A DNA stretch of 64,000 nt from Roseiarcus sp963759955 (GTDB lineage Bacteria; Pseudomonadota; Alphaproteobacteria; Rhizobiales; Beijerinckiaceae): the NCBI GenBank assembly GCA_963759955.1, contig CAVXCA010000056.1, positions 406,160-470,159 of the forward strand, in the 5' to 3' direction. Position numbers and translations under genes: made by a program. This document shows, one piece after another, positions 1-7,545 of the stretch. Under the pieces are notes generated by a model. That model had not been told where the DNA came from and did not search any database. It saw only the letters and a list, made by a program, of their open reading frames with translations. Positions within the stretch are counted from its first letter, which is position 1; the number at the start of each line of letters is the position of its first letter.

Positions 1-1027
1 CGTCGACCGGCGACGACACTGTCGCGCCCGAAGGCGCGGCGATCGACACTCCCTTTTCGGCCCCGCCGAACGCGTCGGGCGAGCCGAACGTCTTGAGGAT
101 GGCGCCCGCGACGGGCAGGGAAACAAGGCCCTTGGCGTCGGCGAAGGCGATCGCCGGCTTCAAACGCGCGGGGTCTGCGCCACGCGCCGCGGCGGCCTTG
201 GCCGCGACGTCGGCTGCGAGCGCCTGATCGGCCGATTTCGCGGCGCCGATCTCGCTCTCCAGGCGCGCGATCAAATCTTTGAGATTGGATTCTTGGTCGG
301 CGAGTTGCGCGTCGCGCTCGCGCTGAGCCGCCAGCGCCTGCTGCGCAGCGGACAAGGATTGCTGGCGCGCGTCGATGAGCGCGGTCAGGCGGGTCTTTTC
401 GAGCGCCAGATTCGCCGAACGCCGGGAAAGACCGTCGCGCTCTTTGGCGATCGAGGCGCGAAGGTCCGCCAGTTGGTCGAGATCCTTGCCCAGCGCTTCC
501 GTCTCGGCCTTGAGCGCGCCGACCGTGGAGCTCAACAGCGTCGCGGCGCGGATCGCCTCCGCCATGTCCTGCGGCCGGACCAGAATCGCCGGCGGTGGGT
601 TGCGCCCCATGCGCTGCAACACCGCCAAGACGTCGGCGATGACGCCGCGGCGATTCTCGAGCGATTGGTTCAGGGCGTCGGCGCTGGCGTTGAGAGTCGC
701 AAGCCGGTCGTTGGCCGCCACGATTTGCCGTTCGGCCTCCTGAACGTTCGCGGTCGTTTCGATCAGGGCGGCGCTGAGTCGCGCCCGGTCGGCGCGAAAC
801 GTCTCGATCTCGGCTTCGATGCGCCGACGTTGCTCGTCGGACGCACGCATCGTGTCTTCGACGCCGCGTAGCCGCGTCTCCTGAACGGCCTTTTCATCGA
901 TCTTCGCGCCGACCCCGCCGTCCGGGTCGGCACGAGCGGAAGTGGCGGCGGCGCAGAGGATCGCGATCGCCGTCCAAGCGCAAATGCGCCTTCGGCTCCT
1001 CCCTCGAAATGCGATTCGGCTCGTCAT
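1..1027 (-). CDS. EnvC-like murein hydrolase activator / M23 family peptidase, partial (3' end beyond window)
   Basis: The reading frame opens with an ATG at 1027 and stays open to the left window edge, so the C-terminus is missing. The first 35 or so residues form a basic then hydrophobic signal peptide that ends near an ARAD-type cleavage site. A long Ala/Glu/Arg/Gln-rich coiled coil follows. The last visible part (PVAGAILKTFGSPDAFGG, then an IAAPSGATVSSPVD-like segment) is the beginning of a LytM/M23 domain. In this family EnvC binds and activates periplasmic amidases at the division septum; whether this copy keeps the zinc ligands cannot be seen because the catalytic domain is cut. An EnvC-type gene downstream of rlmH, usually followed by the protease ctpA, is common in this group of bacteria, which supports the call. 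Confidence 0.8.
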   Translation of the reverse strand, partial: MTSRIAFRGRSRRRICAWTAIAILCAAATSARADPDGGVGAKIDEKAVQETRLRGVEDTMRASDEQRRRIEAEIETFRADRARLSAALIETTANVQEAERQIVAANDRLATLNASADALNQSLENRRGVIADVLAVLQRMGRNPPPAILVRPQDMAEAIRAATLLSSTVGALKAETEALGKDLDQLADLRASIAKERDGLSRRSANLALEKTRLTALIDARQQSLSAAQQALAAQRERDAQLADQESNLKDLIARLESEIGAAKSADQALAADVAAKAAAARGADPARLKPAIAFADAKGLVSLPVAGAILKTFGSPDAFGGAEKGVSIAAPSGATVSSPVD

Positions 1028-1112
1028 GTCCGGCACTATAGCCGCTCGCGTGGGGTAAGAGTGCGGCAAAACCGGCCCAACCTTGCGAAGCGTCCGCGAG
1101 GCCCGGCTGGTT

Positions 1113-1646
1113 TCACGCCAAGATATGGACCAGGATGATCGACGGCGCCAAGCAAATCGCCACGCCGTAAAAGAGATCGGCCCAAAAGATCGACGCGATC
1201 GACATGACATAAATCAGCGCGGCGAGCGGTCCGACGAGAATTTTCATCAAAATGCCGGACCGTGCGCCCGAAACCGAACTCCACATCGATTTGGCGTCGC
1301 CGCGGCTGGGAATGGCGTGCATGGCGACAGAAAGCCCCAGCCAAAAGACCACGGCATCGAGCGGATTCTGCGCGCCGAGCACGAAAACCTTCAAGGCCGC
1401 CGGAAAACTCAGAATTATGCCGAAGACGCTGTTGATGAGGAACGGCCCCATCGAAATCGCGACCGACTTCCACGGCGCGTCCGGCAATTGATGAACGACA
1501 TAGCCGGCCGGATTGCCGAGGCGAAAAAAACACACGGCGACCACCGGCGTCTTCGTCCAACGGCAAAATAGATAATGGGCGAGCTCATGAATGACGACGC
1601 CAGGGAACGTTATCGCCGAGATCACAAAACCCGGAATGATAAACAT
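1113..1646 (-). CDS. M50-like (site-2-protease-type) integral membrane zinc metalloprotease
   Basis: The 177-residue product is mostly membrane-spanning. It carries a zinc-protease motif HELAH at residues 20-24 inside the first hydrophobic segment, as in M50 and DUF3267-type intramembrane peptidases. Further hydrophobic stretches lie at about 60-80, 90-115 and 135-175. A second conserved metal ligand (an NPDG- or Asp-type motif) is not obvious, so catalytic activity is inferred only from HELAH and topology. The ATG lies six bases after the stop of the small hypothetical gene upstream, so the two are probably one transcript. The substrate is unknown. It sits between rlmH and the envC-like gene, which are often near neighbours in related genomes. 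Confidence 0.7.
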   Translation of the reverse strand: MFIIPGFVISAITFPGVVIHELAHYLFCRWTKTPVVAVCFFRLGNPAGYVVHQLPDAPWKSVAISMGPFLINSVFGIILSFPAALKVFVLGAQNPLDAVVFWLGLSVAMHAIPSRGDAKSMWSSVSGARSGILMKILVGPLAALIYVMSIASIFWADLFYGVAICLAPSIILVHILA

Positions 1647-1652
1647 GAGCGC

Positions 1653-1997
1653 CTAATGCGTTGAGGGTTGAACGGGCCTTCGGACCGATCTCGACCAATC
1701 GATCCATGCGTTGATCGTCTTTATCTCGCTGTCGCTCAGCTTTTGCGCGTCGAGCTCGTCCAAGACCCGTTGCGCAGGGGGGGAATCGCCGCTCAAGAGT
1801 TGCTCGGCGAGCAACTTGATCTTGATCTCCATGCTCGCCGGGAACTTTTTCTGCAACCGGCGTAACGACGCGATCGCGGCCGACGAAGACGCGCCGCGAT
1901 CCAAGGATGCGCTGACCCGCATGAAGACGACGGCGTCGTCCAGCGTCGAAACGAAGGACGGCAAGTCGGCGATTGCGGCGGCAAGGCTGGCGAGCAC
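1653..1997 (-). CDS. hypothetical protein, N-terminal membrane anchor
   Basis: I do not recognise this gene. The frame ends at 1653, six bases before the M50-like gene. Upstream of 1997 the frame stays open but offers no ATG and no convincing ribosome binding site, so a GTG at 1997 (114 residues) is a guess. The N-terminus is a short hydrophobic stretch consistent with one membrane segment. The rest is a soluble, mixed-charge and helical stretch (for example LRRLQKKFPASMEIKIK) with normal composition and no low-complexity tail, unlike the Arg-rich shadows in other frames. The coding-like composition and the tight linkage to the metalloprotease are the reasons for listing it. Confidence 0.45.
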   Translation of the reverse strand: MLASLAAAIADLPSFVSTLDDAVVFMRVSASLDRGASSSAAIASLRRLQKKFPASMEIKIKLLAEQLLSGDSPPAQRVLDELDAQKLSDSEIKTINAWIDWSRSVRRPVQPSTH

Positions 1998-2329
1998 AAT
2001 CGCCGTTACCCAATGCGGACCGCGGCCCCCGGCGACGCTGAGCCCGAACCTTCCGATGCGGTGGGAGGGCTCAACTTTCGCGCTCCGATTTCGATTGCGA
2101 CGAGAGACTCGCTTCCGGTCTTCGCCCGGTCCGGCTTCACCAATCTCAATCTGTTGTAACACTACGACGCCTGGTGAGCCCGCGGCAACACAGAACTCGC
2201 GCCGACGCCGTGAATTTGCGGCGCGGCCCGCAGTTGGCGAGCCCGCCCAACCGCCCATCGTATGGAGGAAGCGCCGCCGCGGGGTCGACGCGAGGCTAGG
2301 AACAAGCGCCGCAACGCCGCCTTGAAGCG
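1998..2329. other. intergenic stretch, no gene seen
   Basis: About 330 bases lie between the stop of rlmH and the hypothetical gene. Frames crossing it give Arg-, Pro- and Ser-rich translations typical of non-coding high-G+C DNA. I see no convincing hairpin with a T-run, tRNA or repeat. Confidence 0.5.
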
Positions 2330-2812
2330 TCACGCCCGATGATAGGGGCGTCCGCCCAGAATGGATAGCGCGCGGTAAAGCTGCTCGCTCGCCATCACCC
2401 GCACGAGCTGATGCGGCCAGGTCATCGCGCCGAAACTGAGGATGGTGCGCGCCTCGGCCCGCAGGGCGGGATCGAGCCCGTCGGGCCCGCCGATCACGAC
2501 GGCGTAGGCAGGCGCGGCACCGTCGCGGGCCGTGCCGATCTCGGCCGCCCATTGCGCGCTGGTCATCGCCGCGCCGCGTTCGTCCAGCAGCGCAAGCCAT
2601 GCCCCCTTGGGCGCGGCGGCGAGAATGGCGCGTGCCTCTTCGGCCTGGCGATCTTCGGCGCGCCGCGCGCGGCCCTCCTCGACTTCGCGAAAGTCGACCG
2701 CGGATATCCCCAGCGAGCGCGCCAGATCCCCGACCCGCTTGAAATAGCGCTCGAACAATTCCCGTTCGGGGCCGGACTTCAATCGGCCGACGCCGATCAG
2801 CGCCAAGCGCAC
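2330..2812 (-). CDS. rlmH: 23S rRNA (pseudouridine1915-N3)-methyltransferase RlmH
   Basis: The 160-residue product matches the small SPOUT-class RlmH family in length and sequence. It begins MRLALIGVGRLK and has the SPOUT knot region with an IGGPDGLDP motif at about residues 108-116. The C-terminal segment ending in EQLYRALSILGGRPYHR is the hallmark of the family. RlmH methylates N3 of pseudouridine 1915 in helix 69 of the large ribosomal subunit. The gene follows rsfS by six bases in the conserved order nadD-rsfS-rlmH, so it is almost certainly co-transcribed with them. Confidence 0.95.
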   Translation of the reverse strand: MRLALIGVGRLKSGPERELFERYFKRVGDLARSLGISAVDFREVEEGRARRAEDRQAEEARAILAAAPKGAWLALLDERGAAMTSAQWAAEIGTARDGAAPAYAVVIGGPDGLDPALRAEARTILSFGAMTWPHQLVRVMASEQLYRALSILGGRPYHRA

Positions 2813-2818
2813 CCGCGA

Positions 2819-3304
2819 TTATCCCGACCTTGCCGACCGCGCTTCGCCGGGACGATCCGCGCTCCACATCTTTTCGAGATTGTAGAATTGGCGCACGTCG
2901 GGTTTGAAAATGTGGACGATGGCGTCGCCCGCGTCGAGCAGCACCCAATCGCAATTGGGGACGCCCTCGATCCGCGGAGCGGGATAGCCGGCCGCCTTGC
3001 AGGCCTTGACCACGTGGTCGGCGATCGCGCCGACATGCACGTTCGAACGCCCGCTGGCGATGATCATGATGTCGGCTAAAGTCGTTTTGCCCTCGAGATC
3101 GATGGCGACGATGTCCTCCGCCTTGGAGTTCTCCAGGCTGCCGAGGATCGTGCGGGGGAGGAGTTCCTCCTTGGGCGGGGTCCGGGGGGCGGCGGATTTA
3201 CGGCGGCGCGGCGCCGCGGGGTTCTCGGACTGCAGGGTCAGTGTCGCGATCCTTTCGCTCGGCCGACTGATTCGTTGCGGCCGACAAGCAAAAGATGATC
3301 CCAC
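2819..3304 (-). CDS. rsfS: ribosomal silencing factor RsfS (Iojap/YbeB family)
   Basis: The core from about residue 50 onward (ENSKAEDIVAIDLEGKT, then IASGRSNVHVGAIADHV and WVLLDAGDAIVHIF) is the Iojap/DUF143 domain. RsfS binds protein L14 on the 50S subunit and blocks joining to 30S when nutrients are short. The frame begins with GTG at 3304, four bases after the nadD stop. The first 45 residues are Pro/Arg-rich and not conserved in the family, so a later non-ATG start is possible. The position between nadD and rlmH is the standard one. Confidence 0.93.
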   Translation of the reverse strand: MGSSFACRPQRISRPSERIATLTLQSENPAAPRRRKSAAPRTPPKEELLPRTILGSLENSKAEDIVAIDLEGKTTLADIMIIASGRSNVHVGAIADHVVKACKAAGYPAPRIEGVPNCDWVLLDAGDAIVHIFKPDVRQFYNLEKMWSADRPGEARSARSG

Positions 3305-3308
3305 CCTG

Positions 3309-3932
3309 CTAAGTTTTCAAGACGGTCGAGGGCGTTGAAATTACGGCCTGACGCAACGCCGTCGAAGAAAGACCCGAGCGCGGTCCGTGCAGGAACAGGA
3401 ACGCCGGCGGAGGGAGGCGGGCGAACCGCGCCGCCTCGGATTCGGGGCGCCGGCGCCGCGCCAGGACGACGCCGGCGCGGCCGGCCAGCGCCCGCAAGGT
3501 CGATCCAGGGCGGTCGACGACCAGGATCGGCACGAGGTCGGCGATCGCGCGCCAATGCCGCCAAAGGTGAAATTGCCGCAAATTGTCGGCGCCCATGATC
3601 CAGACGAAATGCGCGCCCGGCGCACGGCGCTTGAGCCAGGCGATGGTGTCGTAGGTGTAGCGCGCCCCGATCTCCGCCTCGAAACCGGTGACGGCGATGC
3701 GCGGATCGCGCGTCAGCCTCCGCGCCGCTTCGATGCGCGAGCGCATCTCGGCCAGACCCGCCGAGGGCTTGAGCGGGTTGCCCGGCGTCGCCAGCCACCA
3801 TAGGCGGTCGAGGCGCAGCCGCCGCAGCGCGATTTCGGAGATCAGCCGATGCCCTTCGTGCGGCGGGTTGAAGGAGCCGCCGAGCAGGCCGATCGTTTGT
3901 CCCGGCGCGAAGGGCGGCAAGCGCACGATCAT
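3309..3932 (-). CDS. nadD: nicotinate-nucleotide adenylyltransferase NadD
   Basis: NadD transfers AMP from ATP to nicotinate mononucleotide, the penultimate step of NAD synthesis. The nucleotidyltransferase signature GGSFNPPHEGH lies at about residues 18-28, and the conserved FVWIMGADNL motif at about 103-112. The 207-residue length is normal. The ATG overlaps the stop of prfA in an ATGA arrangement, so the two genes are probably translationally coupled. In related genomes prmC often follows prfA; here nadD takes that place. Confidence 0.95.
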   Translation of the reverse strand: MIVRLPPFAPGQTIGLLGGSFNPPHEGHRLISEIALRRLRLDRLWWLATPGNPLKPSAGLAEMRSRIEAARRLTRDPRIAVTGFEAEIGARYTYDTIAWLKRRAPGAHFVWIMGADNLRQFHLWRHWRAIADLVPILVVDRPGSTLRALAGRAGVVLARRRRPESEAARFARLPPPAFLFLHGPRSGLSSTALRQAVISTPSTVLKT

Positions 3933-5005
3933 CGCGTCGCCTGCTCGGCGAGCAGTTGCGCCTGCCGCTCGGCGGTCAGCGCGTCGATGACTTCGTCGAG
4001 CCCCTCGCCCTCCATCACCCGATCCAACGTGTAGAGCGTCAGATTGATGCGGTGGTCGGTCACGCGCCCCTGCGGAAAATTATAGGTCCGGATGCGCTGC
4101 GAGCGATCGCCGGAGCCGACCTGGGCGCGCCGTTCTTGCGCGCGTTCGTCGTTCGCGCGCTGGTTCTGGGCGTCGAGAAGGCGCGAGCGCAGAAGCGCCA
4201 TCGCCTTGGCGCGATTGCGGTGCTGCGAGCGCTCCTCCTGCACGGCGACCACCACGCCGGTCGGCAAATGGGTGATGCGGATCGCCGATTCCGTCTTGTT
4301 GACGTGCTGTCCCCCGGCGCCGCTCGATCGCATGGTGTCGATCTTCAAATCCGCTTCGTTGATGACGAAGTCGATGTCCTGCGCTTCGGGAAGAACGGCG
4401 ACCGTAGCGGCCGAGGTGTGGATACGCCCTTGCGTCTCCGTCGCGGGAACGCGCTGCACGCGGTGGACGCCGCTCTCGAACTTCAACCGCGCGAACGCGC
4501 CCCGCCCCGCGATTTCGGCGACAATCTCCTTGTAACCGCCCGCCGTTCCCTCGCTCATCGAAAGAACGTCGACCTTCCAGCCCTTGGATTCGGCGTATTT
4601 GAGGTACATGCGGAAGAGGTCGCCGGCGAACAGCGCCGCCTCGTCTCCGCCCGTTCCCGCGCGCACCTCCAGGATGACATTGCCCTCGTCCGCCGCGTCC
4701 TTGGGCAACAGGGCGATGCGAATCGCCTGGGCCATCGCCGCGACCTCCTCGGCGATCGAACCGAGCTCCGTCTGCGCCATCGCGCGCATGTCCGCATCGA
4801 GCGCCGGATCCCTCAGCAACGCCTCGAGGTCGGCGCGCTCCTTGTCCTTGGCGCGCCAGGCTTTGATCGCGCCGACGACCGGATCGAGTTCGGCGAGCTC
4901 GCGCGACAGCGTCGCATATTCGCCGCCGGCGACGCCCTCGCTCAGGCGCGCGCCGATCTCGTCGTGGCGACGCAGGATGATATCGAAATTGTCGTTGGCG
5001 GACAT
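3929..5005 (-). CDS. prfA: peptide chain release factor 1
   Basis: RF1 recognises UAA and UAG and triggers release of the finished protein. The 358-residue product has the stop-codon-reading PxT tripeptide as PAT at about residues 187-189 and the catalytic GGQ at about 231-233 (context SGAGGQHVNKTES). The acidic coiled N-terminal domain precedes them. The start ATG is 54 bases after the ptsP stop, consistent with a ptsP-prfA-nadD-rsfS-rlmH transcript. The methyltransferase gene prmC, which modifies the GGQ glutamine and often lies directly downstream, is not in this window. Confidence 0.97.
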   Translation of the reverse strand: MSANDNFDIILRRHDEIGARLSEGVAGGEYATLSRELAELDPVVGAIKAWRAKDKERADLEALLRDPALDADMRAMAQTELGSIAEEVAAMAQAIRIALLPKDAADEGNVILEVRAGTGGDEAALFAGDLFRMYLKYAESKGWKVDVLSMSEGTAGGYKEIVAEIAGRGAFARLKFESGVHRVQRVPATETQGRIHTSAATVAVLPEAQDIDFVINEADLKIDTMRSSGAGGQHVNKTESAIRITHLPTGVVVAVQEERSQHRNRAKAMALLRSRLLDAQNQRANDERAQERRAQVGSGDRSQRIRTYNFPQGRVTDHRINLTLYTLDRVMEGEGLDEVIDALTAERQAQLLAEQATR

Positions 5006-5059
5006 GGCTGGCGTTTTGGCGAAAGAGAGGAAAGGCGAGGGAACGGCGGCGAGAAGCCG

Positions 5060-7324
5060 CTATAAGCGAACGGCGAGACGATCGGCCAGCTCTTGCAACG
5101 GCTCGCGCAGCGAGTCCCTGTGGTCGGGCGCCGCCAGCATGGCGGCCAGCGCCTGCGTCGCCGCCCCGGCGTCGAGCGAAAGGACCATCGCTTTCATCGG
5201 GCCGATCGCCGTCGCCGCCATCGAGAAATGACGATAGCCGAGCGCGATCAGCGCCATCGTCTCGAGCGGGCGCCCGCCCATTTCGCCGCACACCGTCACC
5301 GGCTTGCGATGTCGCGCGCCCGCATCGGCGATCGCCTTCAGCGCGCGCAGGAATCCCGGCGAAAGCGGATCGAACCGGCCGGCGACGCGCTTGTTGTCGC
5401 GGTCGGCGGCGTAGAGATATTGCATGAGATCGTTCGAGCCGACCGAAAGAAAATCCGCCTCGGCGGCGATTTCGTCGATCTGCCAGAGCAGCGCCGGAAC
5501 TTCGACCATCACGCCGAACTTGATGTCGCGCGGCCGCTCGCGCCCGCATCGATCGGAGAACGCCAGCTCCATCTGCAGCAGATTTCGCGCCGCGGCAAAT
5601 TCGCCGACCGTCGAAACCATGGGGATCATGATGCGCAAATCGCGGCCTGCGGCGGCGCGAAGCATCGCGCGCAATTGCGTGCGCAGCAGCGCCGGACGAT
5701 CGAGGCCGATGCGGATCGCGCGCCATCCGAGCGCGGGATTCTCCTCTTCCAGACCCCTCATGTAAGGCAGCACTTTGTCGCCGCCGATATCGAGCGTGCG
5801 AAAGGTGACGGGACGCTCGCCCGCCGCGTCGAGAACGGAGCGATAGACGGCCTCCTGCGCGCTCAGGCGCGGAAAGCGCGAGGCGAGCATGAATTGCAGT
5901 TCGGTGCGAAACAGCCCGATCGATTGGGCGCCGGTCTCGCTGAGGTGCGGCAAATCGATCAGCAGGCCGGCGTTCATGTGCAGGCCGATGCCGACGCCGT
6001 CCACCGTGACGCCGGGGACATCGCGCAGCGCGCGGTACTGATCCTGCCGGCGCGCGCGCAGGCGCGCCTTCTCGGAATAGGAGGCTTCCAGATCGGGCGG
6101 CGGGCGCAATTGCACTTCGCCAGTGAGGCCGTCGACGATGATCGCGTCGCCCTGTTCGACGATCTCGGAAATATTCGGGATGTCGCTGACCGCCGGAATG
6201 CCCAGCGCGCGCGCCACGATGGCGATATGGCTCGAAGCGCCGGCCTCCTCCAGCACCACGCCGCGCAGGCGGACGCGATCGTAATCGAGCAAAGCCGCCG
6301 GGCTCATCGAGCGCGCGACGAGAACCGCGTTTTCCGGCAGTTCGCTGGGCAGGAGCACGAGGCTCTGCCCCGCCAATTGATGCAGCAGCCGATTGGCGAT
6401 GTCGGTCAAGTCGTGAAGGCGGTCGCGCAGATAGGGGTCGGTCTGACGCTGCAACTTGGCGCGCGCGTCGTTTTGCACGCGCTCGACCGCCGCTTCCGCG
6501 GTCAGGCCGCCGGCGACTGCTTCGCGCAGCCGGCGCAGCCAGCCGCGGTCGTGAGCGATCATTCGGAACGCCTCGAGCACCTCGCGATGTTCGCCGTTGA
6601 CGCCGTCGTCGCTGCGGTCGATGAGGTCGTCGACCGAGGCGCGCATCGCGTCGATCGCCGTCTCCAAGCGATTGAGCTCGAGCGCGACGTCGTCGGCGAC
6701 GATCTTGGCCACCACGATGCGCGGCTGATGCAGGACGACATGGCCGAGGCCTAGCCCCTCGGCGATCGGAGCGCCGGTCAGCGAAACCGGCCGACGCACC
6801 GCGATCGCCGCGCCTTGCCCCGCGATGGCCTGCAATTCGCCGGAGGCGATCATCTCCGCGAGCAGCATTGCGGTGGTCTGCAGCGCCTCGATTTCCTCCT
6901 CGGAATAGGTGCGGCGGGCGCGGTTCTGCACCACCAGCACGCCGAGCGTCGCGCCGCTGCGCAGCACCGGCACGCCGAGGAACGACTGATAAATCTCTTC
7001 GCCGGTTTCCGGCTTGTAGGAAAAGGCCGGATGGTTTTGCGCGTCCGACAGGGCGAGCGGTTCGGCCGTCGCGGCGATCAAGCCGACCAGGCCTTCGCCC
7101 GGCCGCATGGTCGTCAAATGCACGGCCTCGCGGTTGAGGCCTTCGGTGGCGAACAGCTCGAACGGTCCGTCGGCGCGCGCGACATAGAGCGAGCACACCT
7201 CGGCGACCATGTTCGAGGCGATGAGAACGACGATGCGGTCGAGGCGCGCCTGCGCGGTGACGGGCTCCGCCATGACCTCGCGGAGCCGTCGCAGCAATAG
7301 TCGCGGTCCGCCCGGCGCGCGCAT
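5060..7324 (-). CDS. ptsP: phosphoenolpyruvate-protein phosphotransferase PtsP (enzyme I-Ntr)
   Basis: This is the first enzyme of the nitrogen-related PTS phosphorelay (PtsP to NPr to EIIA-Ntr). A GAF domain spans about residues 18-160 and probably senses a nitrogen signal. The enzyme I body follows, with the phospho-accepting histidine at about residue 366 in GASSHIAIVARALG. The C-terminal PEP-binding barrel includes LFRTELQFM and a catalytic-site VCGEMGG segment. I chose the ATG at 7324 (754 residues) because AAGGA stands about nine bases upstream and the GAF domain follows directly. An upstream start at 7483 would add a non-conserved, Arg/Ser-rich leader. In many relatives lysC lies upstream of ptsP; here an ABC transporter does. 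Confidence 0.96.
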   Translation of the reverse strand: MRAPGGPRLLLRRLREVMAEPVTAQARLDRIVVLIASNMVAEVCSLYVARADGPFELFATEGLNREAVHLTTMRPGEGLVGLIAATAEPLALSDAQNHPAFSYKPETGEEIYQSFLGVPVLRSGATLGVLVVQNRARRTYSEEEIEALQTTAMLLAEMIASGELQAIAGQGAAIAVRRPVSLTGAPIAEGLGLGHVVLHQPRIVVAKIVADDVALELNRLETAIDAMRASVDDLIDRSDDGVNGEHREVLEAFRMIAHDRGWLRRLREAVAGGLTAEAAVERVQNDARAKLQRQTDPYLRDRLHDLTDIANRLLHQLAGQSLVLLPSELPENAVLVARSMSPAALLDYDRVRLRGVVLEEAGASSHIAIVARALGIPAVSDIPNISEIVEQGDAIIVDGLTGEVQLRPPPDLEASYSEKARLRARRQDQYRALRDVPGVTVDGVGIGLHMNAGLLIDLPHLSETGAQSIGLFRTELQFMLASRFPRLSAQEAVYRSVLDAAGERPVTFRTLDIGGDKVLPYMRGLEEENPALGWRAIRIGLDRPALLRTQLRAMLRAAAGRDLRIMIPMVSTVGEFAAARNLLQMELAFSDRCGRERPRDIKFGVMVEVPALLWQIDEIAAEADFLSVGSNDLMQYLYAADRDNKRVAGRFDPLSPGFLRALKAIADAGARHRKPVTVCGEMGGRPLETMALIALGYRHFSMAATAIGPMKAMVLSLDAGAATQALAAMLAAPDHRDSLREPLQELADRLAVRL

Positions 7325-7545
7325 CAAGGAATCCTTAGTGTCTTCTTCCTGCGAGACGCACGATTTTCGCGTCTCGCCGCCCACCGATGCGTTCCGTCTC
7401 GCGCCCCCCGAGTTAGACCCGCGCGCCGGCGTCCATCGGCCGCCTCTTTGAGGGGTATAGCCAATGACTTGGCTGCGCGGCAAGGGCGCCTGCGCGGCAG
7501 GGCGCGCCGGCGATTGCGTTTCCCACGCTGAGAGGCGGCTCCGCC

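Noticed and set aside
4080..7196. Long open frame antiparallel-phase to prfA and ptsP
   Set aside because: Translation is Arg/Gly/Ala-rich with no domain, and it overlaps two clear genes in another frame of the same strand; a high-G+C shadow.
7325..7483. Upstream start of PtsP giving 807 residues
   Set aside because: Adds a non-conserved leader; the ATG at 7324 has AAGGA at good spacing.
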